A stretch of DNA of 21,431 nucleotides from JACKOF01 sp041571855 (GTDB lineage Bacteria > Pseudomonadota > Gammaproteobacteria > Pseudomonadales > Porticoccaceae), in the NCBI GenBank assembly GCA_041571855.1, contig JBFFTH010000016.1, positions 1 through 21,431 of the forward strand, read 5' to 3'. Under the pieces are notes generated by a model. The model was given only the letters and a program-made list of their open reading frames with translations, ran no database searches and was not told the DNA's origin. The translations under genes and the position numbers were made by a program. Positions 5,751-14,568 of this stretch are shown one piece after another (positions within the stretch are counted from its first letter, which is position 1; every line of letters starts with the position of its first letter).

Positions 5751-8261
5751 TCACGCCATTCTCAGCACCTGCAAGGGTGGATGCACCACGGACCGGCGTG
5801 AATACAGCAGGCCCATGACCCCGATCACCAGCCCGCCGAAAAACGGGCCGGAGAACCAGAGCCAGGGGTGAGCCTCGAAGGGCATCTCGAACAACGTGCG
5901 CTGCAGCAGGAAAACCACCAGCTCGGCGCCAAGCGCACCGAGCAAGCCGGAAATCAGACCCAGCAGACTGAATTCAGCCCACTGGGCGCCGAGTATCAGC
6001 CTCCGGGAACTGCCCAGGGTTCTCAGTATGGCGCTTTCAAAGATCCTGTCCTTCATTGACAGGTTGACAGCAGCCAACATTACCAGGACACCGCAGCCCA
6101 GAATCAGCAAGGTAATCAGTTCCAGCCCCCTCGTGACCTGGGAAACGATGGTTCTGATACGGTCGATAATAATATCCAGCTCAATGACCAGCATGGTCGG
6201 GTATTGCTGCAGCAGGTCGTTGACGACAGGTTTTTTTGCCGGCGGAATGAAGAGACTGGTCATATAGGTGCGCGGGTACTGCTCGAGCAAGCCCTCTGGG
6301 AAGAGGATATAAAAGTTGGGGGTCATGCTGTCCCAGTTGAGGCTGCGGGTGCTGGTCACCACCCCGACAAAACTGAGCCCGCCGATGCTGAACGTCAGCT
6401 GATCGCCCAGGCTGACGCCGATCTCCTCCGCCATATCTTTTTCAATGGAAAGCGGCGCGAGATCGGGTCCGTATGCAGCGGTAAAGTCGGCCATGCTCTT
6501 CTCATCCTGCCACCAGCTTCCCGCCACGATGCTGTTGTTCTCCGGCAAGGTGGCGCTCCAGCTGAGGTTGAGCTCTCGCCGCAGCTCTTCTTCTCTCGCG
6601 ATCAGTTCTTCTGAGGGTTCCTCGCCGTTAATATGGGTGATTCGCCCCCTCACCATGGAATACCAGCCCACGGCCTCCAGCTGGCTTTTTCCCAAGATCT
6701 GCTGCACGCCCTCCAGTTCATAGGGCGCCACATTTACCAGAAAGTGATTCGGCGCCTCATCGTCCAGCTGCCAGCGCCACTCTTCAATCAGCGAACCGCG
6801 GATAGCAACCATGGTCAGCAGCAGTGAAATAGCTGCGGCAAAAGCCACCGTCTGGATAAGGTTTCTGGCCCTGTTGCGCCAGAGGTTTGACAGCGCCAAC
6901 CGCCAGATACCGCCGGCGCGGGTGGTGGCATAGGTACTGGTGCGCAGCATCAGCCATCCCAGCGAAAAAGTGGACAATGCAATCAGGCTGAATCCGGCCA
7001 GCAGCGAAAGCGACAACCACAGGCTGCCGCTGTAGAGAAGCAGCATTGACAGGACTGTAACAAGGCCGATCAAAAAACGACGCGCCATGCTGACCGGGGT
7101 CACCTGCACATCCTGCCTCAGCACCGCCAGCGGCGATTGCAGCGGCAGATGCCACATGGCTGGCAGGGCGAAGCCCAACAGGCACAGCAGGCCGGTGGCA
7201 AACCCGGTCAGCCAGGGCTCCAGGCCGGCCGCAGGCAGGCGAATCGGCAACCATTCTTGCATTACCTCGAGCAGCGCAGTGTGAAACAGCCAGCCGGCCA
7301 AGAGGCCGCAGACCACACCTGCCAAACCCAGCCACAGGCACTGCTGAACGTAGAGCCAGCGCACCCGCGCAACGGAACAGCCCCAGCTTTTCATCAGCGC
7401 CACTGACATCATTTCACCGACGGCAAAGTGTCGGCTGGCGAGAGCAAGCGCGATGGCGGCGATCACCACGCCTATGCTGCCTGCCAGCAGCAGGAATTGA
7501 CGGCCGCGTTTTAGGGTGTCTGTCAGACTGGCCTGTGCCTCTCCCGGCGACAGCAGCCTGTCGTGAACCTTCAGCTGTGGTCGCAGCCAGTCGAGGTAGT
7601 CTGCCAGTACGCCATCGTCTGCGGCCAGCAGCAACCGATAACCTGTCCTGCTGCCGGGCTGAATCAGGCCAGAGGTCGCCAGGTCGCTCCAGTTCATCAG
7701 TACACGGGCACCAAACAGGGAAAAAGAGTCGCCCCGATCCGGCTCGGAAATGATGGTCTGGGTCACCCGCAGAGTGACATCACCCACCTCTATGGTGTCA
7801 CCGACACGGGTACCGAGCAGCGGCAATATCCGTGCATCCACCCATGCCTCGCCGGGGACGGGTCCGCGATCGACCACAGAATGGAGGGCTTCATCGGTGG
7901 CAAAGGGTGTGGTCGAGAGCGTCAATTTGCCGCGCAGCGGGTAGGCATCCTGAACCGCCTTGACCGAGGCGAGGTGGTTGGCATCGCCGTGAAAAACCAT
8001 GGAGGTGAAAACCACTGCCTGCGCGGTCACTATTCCTCGCGCGCGAGCTTCATCAAGCCAGGCCTGGGATATCGGCTGGCTGCTTTTCACCAGGGCATCC
8101 GCCGCCAGAAAACTGCTGGACTCGGAAACCAGGCCCCGCTCCACCCGCTCCGCCACCAGCGCCACAGCCACAACCACGGCGACGGCCATTGCCAGGGAGC
8201 CGAAAATCAGGCCGATGCGGCCACCGCGCCAGTTTCGCAACAGCATACGCAACGCCAGCAT
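5751..8261 (-). CDS. ybbP: ABC transporter permease of the FtsX/MacB type (YbbP family)
   Basis: An 836-residue inner-membrane permease paired with the YbbA ATPase. The layout is that of the LolC/FtsX-like exporters: a first membrane helix at about 15-38, a large periplasmic domain (about 40-250), a cluster of helices in the middle (about 255-460), a second periplasmic domain (about 490-700), and a closing FtsX block with three helices ending in the arginine-rich YSRRSVVHPPLQVLRMA tail. Such permeases usually extract lipophilic cargo or drive periplasmic partners rather than move ions; the substrate of YbbAP is unsettled. The chosen ATG overlaps the ATPase stop by one base (TAATG), giving the N-terminus MLALRMLLRNW. 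An in-frame start 22 codons further up would lie inside ybbA. It lies opposite tesA, as in E. coli. Confidence 0.88.
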   Translation of the reverse strand: MLALRMLLRNWRGGRIGLIFGSLAMAVAVVVAVALVAERVERGLVSESSSFLAADALVKSSQPISQAWLDEARARGIVTAQAVVFTSMVFHGDANHLASVKAVQDAYPLRGKLTLSTTPFATDEALHSVVDRGPVPGEAWVDARILPLLGTRVGDTIEVGDVTLRVTQTIISEPDRGDSFSLFGARVLMNWSDLATSGLIQPGSRTGYRLLLAADDGVLADYLDWLRPQLKVHDRLLSPGEAQASLTDTLKRGRQFLLLAGSIGVVIAAIALALASRHFAVGEMMSVALMKSWGCSVARVRWLYVQQCLWLGLAGVVCGLLAGWLFHTALLEVMQEWLPIRLPAAGLEPWLTGFATGLLCLLGFALPAMWHLPLQSPLAVLRQDVQVTPVSMARRFLIGLVTVLSMLLLYSGSLWLSLSLLAGFSLIALSTFSLGWLMLRTSTYATTRAGGIWRLALSNLWRNRARNLIQTVAFAAAISLLLTMVAIRGSLIEEWRWQLDDEAPNHFLVNVAPYELEGVQQILGKSQLEAVGWYSMVRGRITHINGEEPSEELIAREEELRRELNLSWSATLPENNSIVAGSWWQDEKSMADFTAAYGPDLAPLSIEKDMAEEIGVSLGDQLTFSIGGLSFVGVVTSTRSLNWDSMTPNFYILFPEGLLEQYPRTYMTSLFIPPAKKPVVNDLLQQYPTMLVIELDIIIDRIRTIVSQVTRGLELITLLILGCGVLVMLAAVNLSMKDRIFESAILRTLGSSRRLILGAQWAEFSLLGLISGLLGALGAELVVFLLQRTLFEMPFEAHPWLWFSGPFFGGLVIGVMGLLYSRRSVVHPPLQVLRMA

Positions 8262-8941
8262 TATCTGTTCCGCCCCTCTCTGGCACTCACCAGCCGTCCG
8301 GCTTCCAGCTGCAATACACGGTGGCACCTCGCGGCCAGGGTCGGTTCGTGGGTCACCAGCACCAGGGTGGCACTCTCTTCCTCGTTGAGACGAAACAATA
8401 GCTGGTTGATGCGCTCGCCAGTTTCTGCATCAAGGTTGCCGGTGGGCTCATCGGCAAACAGCACCCGAGGCTGGCAGGCAAATGCCCGCGCCAGCGCCAC
8501 CCGCTGCTGCTCACCACCGGAGAGCTGGCGCGGATAGTGCTTTTGCCGCGATTCCAGGCCAACCCTGCACAGGTACTGTCGCGCCGTGGCCATGGCGTCC
8601 CTGGTACCGCTGAGCTCCAGTGGCAATACCACGTTTTCAATCGCTGTCAGGCCCGGCAGCAGGTGGAAAGACTGGAACACAAAGCCGACGTTGCGCTCGC
8701 GCAGACGAGCCCTGCCCTCCTCATCCATCGCGGTCATGTTTTCGCCCGCAAGGACAACCGTTCCCCCTGTGGGTGTATCCAGTCCGGCAAGAATACCCAG
8801 CAGGGTTGATTTGCCGGAACCGGAAGGCCCGACCAGAGCCAGTGCTTCACCGACCGGGACATTGAGACTGATGTTGTCGAGAATGCAGAGCTCGCCCTCT
8901 GCCGTGGTCACGCGCTTGGTAATATTGCTGGCCTTGATCAT
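8261..8941 (-). CDS. ybbA: ABC transporter ATP-binding protein YbbA
   Basis: A 226-residue ATPase of the LolD/MacB type that powers the adjacent YbbP permease. All nucleotide-binding motifs are intact: Walker A GPSGSGKST (about 38-46), Q-loop FQSFHLLPGLT, signature LSGGEQQRVALARAFA, Walker B VLFADEPTGNLD, and the H-loop histidine in VTHEPT. Its last base is shared with the first base of ybbP, so the two are translationally coupled. The 87-bp gap to tesA must hold the divergent promoters, but I could not pick them with confidence. Confidence 0.93.
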   Translation of the reverse strand: MIKASNITKRVTTAEGELCILDNISLNVPVGEALALVGPSGSGKSTLLGILAGLDTPTGGTVVLAGENMTAMDEEGRARLRERNVGFVFQSFHLLPGLTAIENVVLPLELSGTRDAMATARQYLCRVGLESRQKHYPRQLSGGEQQRVALARAFACQPRVLFADEPTGNLDAETGERINQLLFRLNEEESATLVLVTHEPTLAARCHRVLQLEAGRLVSAREGRNR

Positions 8942-9028
8942 ACAAACCGTTATCCGGGGAACTGGTATCGAATCGGCTAGTCTATTAGCCTGACACCGAC
9001 AAATCCATTACCGAGTAGCCGTAACCCA

Positions 9029-9649
9029 ATGACAACACCCTACAGATTCCTGCAGCAGAATTTTCTTGTCGCGCTGATAACCTTGCTGATCAGCGCAGCC
9101 GCCAACAGCTCGACCCTGCTGGTGCTTGGCGACAGTCTCAGCGCCGGCTACGGTATCGACGAGAAAAAGGGCTGGGTACATCTGCTGCAACAGAAGCTGG
9201 ACGGCAAGTACACGCTGGTCAACAGCAGCATCAGCGGCGAGACCACTGCGGGTGGCCTGAGCCGCCTGCCTACTCTGCTGGAGAAGTACCAGCCCACCTA
9301 TGTACTGATCGAACTGGGTGGCAATGATGGCCTGCGGGGTTACTCCATCAAACAAATGAAGTCCAACCTGCAACAGATGATTGACCTCAGCCGGGACAAC
9401 CAGGCAGAACCGCTGATACTGGGCATGCAGATTCCTCCCAATTACGGCCAGCGCTACACTGACGCCTTTGCCGCGGCCTTCTCCGAAGTTGCGAAGCAAC
9501 AGGACGTCACCCTGATTCCCTTCGTCTTCGAAGAAGTCATGGCACAACCCTCACTGCTGCAACGGGATGGGATCCACCCCACCGCGCAGGCCCAGCCAAT
9601 GATTGCCGAGCGAATGCTGCGGGAGCTGAGCGCTGTTCTCAACATGTAG
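9029..9649 (+). CDS. tesA: Periplasmic acyl-CoA thioesterase I / lysophospholipase / arylesterase TesA
   Basis: A 206-residue SGNH/GDSL hydrolase that cleaves acyl thioesters, lysophospholipids and small aryl esters. A signal peptide covers about residues 1-26, placing the enzyme in the periplasm. The four SGNH blocks are all visible: GDSLSAGYG with nucleophile Ser36, Gly70 in SSISGETT, Asn99 in ELGGND, and Asp180 with His183 in RDGIHP. Its length matches E. coli TesA (208 aa precursor). It is divergent from ybbA-ybbP, the arrangement conserved in enterics and pseudomonads. Confidence 0.95.
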   Translation: MTTPYRFLQQNFLVALITLLISAAANSSTLLVLGDSLSAGYGIDEKKGWVHLLQQKLDGKYTLVNSSISGETTAGGLSRLPTLLEKYQPTYVLIELGGNDGLRGYSIKQMKSNLQQMIDLSRDNQAEPLILGMQIPPNYGQRYTDAFAAAFSEVAKQQDVTLIPFVFEEVMAQPSLLQRDGIHPTAQAQPMIAERMLRELSAVLNM

Positions 9650-9686
9650 CCGCTTCAACTGCAAGCAAACCGGTACGGCTAATTTC

Positions 9687-9695
9687 TGCTAGAAT
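9687..9695 (+). promoter_or_regulatory. Extended -10 promoter upstream of uup
   Basis: TGC-TAGAAT (9687-9695) fits an extended -10 element (TGnTAtAAT), which can work without a good -35; none is visible at the correct distance. Transcription would begin near 9702, about 33 nt before the uup ATG. Confidence 0.5.
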
Positions 9696-9734
9696 CCGCG
9701 CCTGATTTTTCCACGGCGCAATGTGCGACACCCC

Positions 9735-11642
9735 ATGAGTCTGATCCAGCTGGACGAAATAGCAATTGAATTTGGCGATGTGCCTCTGCTCACCCAGGCC
9801 AGTCTGGCCGTGGAGGCGAACGAGCGCATTTGCCTGATCGGTCGCAATGGTGCAGGCAAGTCCACCCTGCTGAAAATTATCACCGGACAGATCCAGCCGG
9901 ATCACGGCGAAATAACCCGCCGCCAGCATCTGCGTATCAGTCAGCTGGAACAGGCACTGCCCGGCAGCATCGAGCGCAGGGTGACCGATGTGGTGCGCGA
10001 CGGTCTGGCCTCGCAACAGGCCTTGATTGATGAGTTCAATGCGCTCTCCAGGCAGCAAATGGACAAACACGGCCTGAAACAACTGGAGGAACTGCAATCA
10101 CGCATCGAAGCCGGGGGCGGCTGGCAGATCGAGCAACAGGTGCAAACTGTGGTCAGCCAGCTCGGACTTCCCGCTGACAAAACCCTGGCAGAGCTCTCCG
10201 GTGGCTGGCGCCGTCGCGTCGCGCTTGGCAAGGCGCTGGTCTCCAACCCGGATCTACTGCTGCTCGACGAACCCACCAACCACCTGGATATCAGCACCAT
10301 CGAGTGGCTGGAACACAGGGTGCGCGGCTACAAGGGCAGCGTCATTTTCATCACCCACGACCGGAATTTCCTGCAAAAACTGGCGACCCGTATTGTCGAG
10401 ATTGACCGCGGCAAGCTGATCAGCTGGCCGGGCAACTTCCAGAACTACCTGGAACTGAAAGAAAAAGCGAACCAGGAAGAGGATGTCCGCAACTCCCTGT
10501 TTGACAAAAAACTGGCCGAGGAAGAGGCCTGGATTCGCCAGGGCATCAAGGCGCGCCGCACCCGCAACGAGGGACGCGTCCGCGCCCTGCAGACCATGCG
10601 TGAAGAGGCAGAAAACCGGGTCAAAAGGCAGAGAAAAGCCAAAATCAGTGTCGAAACCGCTGAGGCCTCAGGCCGCAAGGTGATTGAGGCACGAAGCCTC
10701 TGTCACGGCTACAACGGTGAGCAGCTGATCAATAATTTTCGCATCAAGATTATGCGCGGCGATCGCATCGGCCTGATCGGCAATAACGGTGTCGGCAAGA
10801 GTACCCTGCTCAAGATCCTGCTCGGCAAGATCGAGCCCGACCAGGGCACGGTAAAAATGGGCACCAACCTGGAAATAGGTTATTACGACCAGGTAATTCG
10901 TGAACTGGAGCCGGAAAAAACCATTGCCGAGAATGTCGGCGAGGGCAAGGAATATATCCGTATCAACGGCAAGGACCGTCATATCATCGGTTATTTGCGC
11001 AACTTTCTGTTCGCGCCCAAGCGGGCCATGACACCGGTCAAGGCGCTGTCAGGTGGGGAATGCAACCGGGTGGCGCTGGCGAAACTGTTCACCCGCCCCA
11101 CCAACCTGCTGATCCTCGACGAACCCACCAACGATCTGGACGTGGAAATGCTGGAGGTACTCGAGGAGCAACTGGTCGAGTACGAGGGCACGCTGATCAT
11201 CGTCAGCCACGATCGCGAGTTTCTCGACAATGTCGTCACCAGCGTGCTGGTGTTCGAGGAAGACGGCGACATCCAGCAATACTTTGGCGGCTACAGCGAC
11301 TGGGCGCAGCGCGGCAAGCACCTGAGGATCTCTGATACACAGGACCATCCCTCCGGTCATATCGTCGATCACGACCGCACCGAGCAGGCGCAACAGAAAC
11401 CCGGCTTGCTTGCAAATAAAAAGCTTAGCTACAAATACCAGCGGGAACTCGAAGAATTACCGGCAAAAATAGATCAACTGGAAGCCGACATTGCCCGGCT
11501 TGAGGAAATCACTGCCAACCCCGATTTCTACAACAAGCCTTACGGCGAAACCCAGCCGATCCTCGACGAACTGTCGGAAAAGCAGGGCCGGCTCGATGCC
11601 TGTGCCGAAAGGTGGGTCGAGTTGGAAGACATGCGCGGCTAG
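9735..11642 (+). CDS. uup: ABC-F family ATPase Uup
   Basis: A cytosolic twin-ATPase ABC-F protein of 635 residues. E. coli Uup (635 aa) binds ribosomes and branched DNA and limits transposon precise excision. Domain 1: Walker A GRNGAGKST (36-44), LSGGWRRRVALGKAL (154-168), LLLLDEPTNHLD (174-185). A basic, charged interdomain linker follows (about 241-312). Domain 2: GNNGVGKST (349-357), LSGGECNRVALAKLF (438-452), LLILDEPTNDLD (458-469). After about 530 comes a linker and a C-terminal coiled coil (about 565-632, KIDQLEADIARLEE), which is characteristic of Uup and absent from EttA. An in-frame GTG four codons upstream is possible, but the ATG giving MSLIQLDEI fits the family. It follows tesA in the same direction after 85 bp but has its own promoter. 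Confidence 0.93.
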   Translation: MSLIQLDEIAIEFGDVPLLTQASLAVEANERICLIGRNGAGKSTLLKIITGQIQPDHGEITRRQHLRISQLEQALPGSIERRVTDVVRDGLASQQALIDEFNALSRQQMDKHGLKQLEELQSRIEAGGGWQIEQQVQTVVSQLGLPADKTLAELSGGWRRRVALGKALVSNPDLLLLDEPTNHLDISTIEWLEHRVRGYKGSVIFITHDRNFLQKLATRIVEIDRGKLISWPGNFQNYLELKEKANQEEDVRNSLFDKKLAEEEAWIRQGIKARRTRNEGRVRALQTMREEAENRVKRQRKAKISVETAEASGRKVIEARSLCHGYNGEQLINNFRIKIMRGDRIGLIGNNGVGKSTLLKILLGKIEPDQGTVKMGTNLEIGYYDQVIRELEPEKTIAENVGEGKEYIRINGKDRHIIGYLRNFLFAPKRAMTPVKALSGGECNRVALAKLFTRPTNLLILDEPTNDLDVEMLEVLEEQLVEYEGTLIIVSHDREFLDNVVTSVLVFEEDGDIQQYFGGYSDWAQRGKHLRISDTQDHPSGHIVDHDRTEQAQQKPGLLANKKLSYKYQRELEELPAKIDQLEADIARLEEITANPDFYNKPYGETQPILDELSEKQGRLDACAERWVELEDMRG

Positions 11643-11711
11643 CCAGCCCCTGCTCATCACTGGCGGGATCCCACAAAACGGGCGGCCCTTTCCCCTGTTC
11701 GTCTTTTTGCC

Positions 11712-11717
11712 TATAGT
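11712..11717 (+). promoter_or_regulatory. Candidate -10 box of the dodecin gene
   Basis: TATAGT lies 35 bp before the dodecin start. The hexamer 17 nt upstream (TTTCCC) is a poor -35, so the call rests mainly on the -10 and the position in the short uup-dodecin gap. Confidence 0.38.
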
Positions 11718-11751
11718 CTTACCTTAAAAGACGCTGAAAGGAGCTATCACC

Positions 11752-11967
11752 ATGTCAGACCACCACACCTACAAAAAACTGGAAGTCGTCGGCTCGTCCA
11801 AAATCAGCATTGAGGATGCCATCAGCAATGCCATTACCGAGTGCAGCAAATCCATCAGTAACATGGACTGGTTTGAAGTCATCGAAACCCGCGGTCATAT
11901 TGTCGACAACAAGGTCGCCCACTATCAGGTGGTGATGAAAGTCGGCTTCCGCATCCAGGGAAGTTGA
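11752..11967 (+). CDS. Dodecin, flavin-binding dodecamer subunit
   Basis: A 71-residue protein with the dodecin pattern: beta-strand YKKLEVVGSSK, an amphipathic helix (SIEDAISNAITECSKSI), the DWFEVIETRG loop-strand, and closing strands YQVVMKVGFRI. Trp40 corresponds to the tryptophan that stacks on the flavin isoalloxazine ring, and Gln59 to the glutamine that contacts it. Dodecins form hollow 12-mers that store or buffer FMN/FAD, or CoA in some bacteria. The ribosome site AAAGGAG, 8 nt upstream, is among the strongest in the window, suggesting high expression. The gene converges on recJ. Confidence 0.93.
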   Translation: MSDHHTYKKLEVVGSSKISIEDAISNAITECSKSISNMDWFEVIETRGHIVDNKVAHYQVVMKVGFRIQGS

Positions 11968-12076
11968 TAAAAATATCCACCGACCAGCAGGGTTATCGCT
12001 CATCCTGCAATAGTGAGGGAATACGGGCAGCGTGGCGTCAAGGCCCGGCCGGAAATTGAGCCCCTTGAAAAGGGGT

Positions 12077-12100
12077 AAAAATGCGAGCATGCCAGGCTCG
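12077..12100 (-). terminator. Possible weak intrinsic terminator after recJ
   Basis: Read on the minus strand, CGAGC (12100-12096) pairs with GCTCG (12088-12084) across a 7-nt loop and is followed 2 nt later by TTTTT (12081-12077). The stem is only 5 bp. A second hairpin (12061-12075, CCCCTT/AAGGGG) sits just beyond without a U-tract. Confidence 0.38.
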
Positions 12101-12148
12101 GAATTGCCCGCAGCCAACCCGGCATCAACGACCGGAAACCCCAGCCCG

Positions 12149-13885
12149 TCAGAGCAGTTTTTCCACCAGCAACTGCACTGATTCCCTTCCCCGCCATATA
12201 TTTACATCCAGCTTGTAGACCATCGCCACTTTTTCCACCTGGTGGTTGGGCCATTGGGCCGTGTCGACATTAAAGGCAATCGCGTCAACCAGGTGCTGCC
12301 GATCACCGTCCAGCGCCAGGGTCATCTTCAGGTGCTTTTCACCAACAATGCGCTGTTGCAGCAGATAAAACTCGCCCTCGAAGACCGGCTCCGGAAAATG
12401 CTGACCCCAGGGACCGCCCTCACGCAGCAGGTGCGCAGTTGCAAGATTTATCTCTGGCGGCCCTAGTTCGCCATCGGTAAAAATTTCCGCCTGCAGGTCA
12501 CTGGCGCTGAGTTGTCGCCGTACTTCATCATCAAATGCACGGCTAAAAGCCGCGTACTTGTCTGCTGGCAGGCTCAGTCCCGCCGCCATCGCATGGCCAC
12601 CAAATTTGCTGATCAATTGCGGGTGTCGGCTGGCGATGGCATCGAGCACATCGCGGATATACAATCCCGGAATGGAACGGGCGGAACCCTTGTACTCAGG
12701 CTCCAGGCCATTGCTGTCCGCCTCGGCAAAGGCGATCACCGGCCGGTGCACCCGGTCCTTGATGCGCGAGGCCAGCAGGCCTACCACGCCCTGGTGCCAG
12801 TTGCGGTCGAACAGGCACAGCCCCCAGGGCATATCTGCCTGGTCCAGATGCAGCTGATCGAGTATCGCCAGGGCATCCCGCTGCATGTCCGCCTCGATCA
12901 CCCGGCGATCACGATTGAGTTCATCCAGTTGCAGGGCATACTCGCGGGCCAGGCAGGGGTCTTTTTCCAACAGGCACTGGATGCCAAGTGACATGTCGTC
13001 CAGCCGCCCGGCTGCATTGAGTCTCGGCCCAATGGCAAAACCCAGGTCTGCGGCTACCAGTTGTTCCCTGTTGCGGCCGGACAAATCCAGCAGCGCCTGG
13101 ATTCCCGGTCGGGTTCTGCCGGCGCGAATGCGCTGCAACCCCTGGTGCACCAGCACACGGTTAACCTGATCAAGCGGCACCACGTCAGCGACCGTGCCCA
13201 GCGCCACCAAGTCCAGCCAGGTGGCCAGGTTGGGTTCTGCCAGGCCCTGCCCTGAAAACCAGTTCTGCTCGCGGAGTTCGGTGCGCAGTGCGCTGAGCAG
13301 ATAAAACAGCACTCCGACCCCGGCCAGGTTTTTCGAGGGAAACTCGCAGCCAGCCTGGTTGGGGTTCACGATAGCGTCGGCATCCGGCAACTGCCGGCCC
13401 GGCAAATGGTGATCGGTAATCAACACGTTAATGCCGGCGCTTTTTGCAGCCTCGACCCCCGCCAGACTGGAAATTCCATTATCGACGGTGATGATCAGGT
13501 CCGGCTCTGCCTGCTTGGCCAGCTCGACAATCTCCGGGGTGAGTCCATAGCCGTATTCAAAGCGATTGGGCACCAGGTAATCGACTTGCCTCAGCCCCAT
13601 CGCACCCAGGGCCAGCACACCCAGCGCAGTGCTGGTGGCGCCGTCGGCGTCGAAGTCCCCCACAATCAGCACCCGCTGTTGTTGGCGCAGCGCATCAGCC
13701 AGCATGGCAACCGCGGCGTTTATTCCTTTCATTTGCCGTGGATGCGGCAGCTGGTTCAGCTGACGGTTCAAATCACTGTCGCAATAGACGCCCCTTGCAG
13801 CATAAATAGCCTGCATTAAATCGGGCAGCTGATCTGAAAAGTCGAGGCGCTGACGCTCAATGGGTCGGCGAGTGATTTTGGGCAT
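12149..13885 (-). CDS. recJ: Single-stranded-DNA-specific exonuclease RecJ
   Basis: The 5'-to-3' ssDNA exonuclease of RecF-pathway recombination and mismatch repair, 578 residues against 577 in E. coli. DHH phosphoesterase motifs are intact: VGDFDADGATST (75-86; Asp77, Asp79, Asp81), VDNGIS (Asp135), TDHHLPG (Asp158-His159-His160) and NPN (174-176). The second half has IGPRLNAAGRLDD, the DHHA1 region NWHQGVVGLLASRI, and the FGGHAMAAGL glycine-histidine motif; the OB-fold tail ends the protein. The ATG giving MPKITRRPIERQ is chosen; a longer in-frame extension would overlap the upstream secreted-protein gene. In many relatives recJ directly follows the xerD-dsbC or thrC block; here about 3.7 kb separates them. 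Confidence 0.95.
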   Translation of the reverse strand: MPKITRRPIERQRLDFSDQLPDLMQAIYAARGVYCDSDLNRQLNQLPHPRQMKGINAAVAMLADALRQQQRVLIVGDFDADGATSTALGVLALGAMGLRQVDYLVPNRFEYGYGLTPEIVELAKQAEPDLIITVDNGISSLAGVEAAKSAGINVLITDHHLPGRQLPDADAIVNPNQAGCEFPSKNLAGVGVLFYLLSALRTELREQNWFSGQGLAEPNLATWLDLVALGTVADVVPLDQVNRVLVHQGLQRIRAGRTRPGIQALLDLSGRNREQLVAADLGFAIGPRLNAAGRLDDMSLGIQCLLEKDPCLAREYALQLDELNRDRRVIEADMQRDALAILDQLHLDQADMPWGLCLFDRNWHQGVVGLLASRIKDRVHRPVIAFAEADSNGLEPEYKGSARSIPGLYIRDVLDAIASRHPQLISKFGGHAMAAGLSLPADKYAAFSRAFDDEVRRQLSASDLQAEIFTDGELGPPEINLATAHLLREGGPWGQHFPEPVFEGEFYLLQQRIVGEKHLKMTLALDGDRQHLVDAIAFNVDTAQWPNHQVEKVAMVYKLDVNIWRGRESVQLLVEKLL

Positions 13886-13934
13886 AACCGGTGACCGTTG
13901 TTGACGAATGAACCGCAGTATCAACCTGAACCGG

Positions 13935-14474
13935 TCAGCGCGAGAGAATTTCCCAGCTGCCGTCACTGTTAATACAGGCGGTCTGGAGAATACCGGCACC
14001 CCAGTCCAGATCACGGCAGAGACGATTATCCAGACTTCGCACAGCCCGCGGGATAAAGGAGTAGTCCCGGTCCGTGTCATCGTTGCGCCATTTCACCGGT
14101 TTGTCGTCGGGCGCCAGGTCAAGGGCATGGCTGATGCAGCCCCTGTCGATCTCATCCATTTCGCGATTTGCCCGGGATTCCAGCAAAACACCGGCAATGG
14201 TTCCGATCACTTCACCCTCTTCGCCGCCAATGGCATCAGATACGGCAGTACCCGCTGCCCGCCCCATCGCTGAAGCCACCTGCCTGGCATCGCACCGCCC
14301 CGCAGTGATGCCGTAATCGTCCTGCCAGCGCTTGCCGCTATAGCCCTCGTAATAGGGGTCGTGCTTTTTGCGCCAACCGTGCGCGGGTGCATGAGAGGGC
14401 GGAGCGGCCAGCACCTGAATTGACAGGGCCAGCAACAGAAAACCCAGAAGCCGAAGATATTTATTGAAACTCAT
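13935..14474 (-). CDS. Secreted glycine-zipper protein of unknown function
   Basis: 179 residues starting MSFNKYLRLL, with a clear signal peptide ending near VLAA (about residue 24). The mature part has a Trp/Tyr/Arg-rich segment (GWRKKHDPYY...GKRWQDDYGI, 33-56), then a glycine-spaced hydrophobic stretch GRAAGTAVSDAIGGEEGEVIGT (71-92) like the glycine-zipper 2TM domain of 17-kDa surface antigens. The end, CRDL...TACINSDGSWEI (153-176), resembles the Cys-containing tail of that family. Four Cys in the mature protein (61, 113, 153, 167) suggest disulfides. An upstream ATG adding 14 residues would spoil the signal peptide. It lies 49 bp from recJ and may be co-transcribed with it. Outer-membrane or periplasmic location is inferred. 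Confidence 0.72.
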   Translation of the reverse strand: MSFNKYLRLLGFLLLALSIQVLAAPPSHAPAHGWRKKHDPYYEGYSGKRWQDDYGITAGRCDARQVASAMGRAAGTAVSDAIGGEEGEVIGTIAGVLLESRANREMDEIDRGCISHALDLAPDDKPVKWRNDDTDRDYSFIPRAVRSLDNRLCRDLDWGAGILQTACINSDGSWEILSR

Positions 14475-14568
14475 AGCCTGCTTGCCATTAACGATTGTGT
14501 GCAGGGAAGATACCACATGTATTGTCCTTGTAGCGCGGGATGTTTCGCAAACTTTCCGAGCAACGGTC

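Noticed and set aside
7563..8537. 324-codon open frame antisense to ybbP and ybbA
   Set aside because: It crosses the junction of two well-supported genes on the other strand and its product is compositionally odd.
11678..11708. Possible terminator hairpin after uup (AACGGG...CCTGTT, then CGTCTTTTT)
   Set aside because: It needs a G-U pair and a long loop, and runs into the candidate dodecin promoter; too weak to call.
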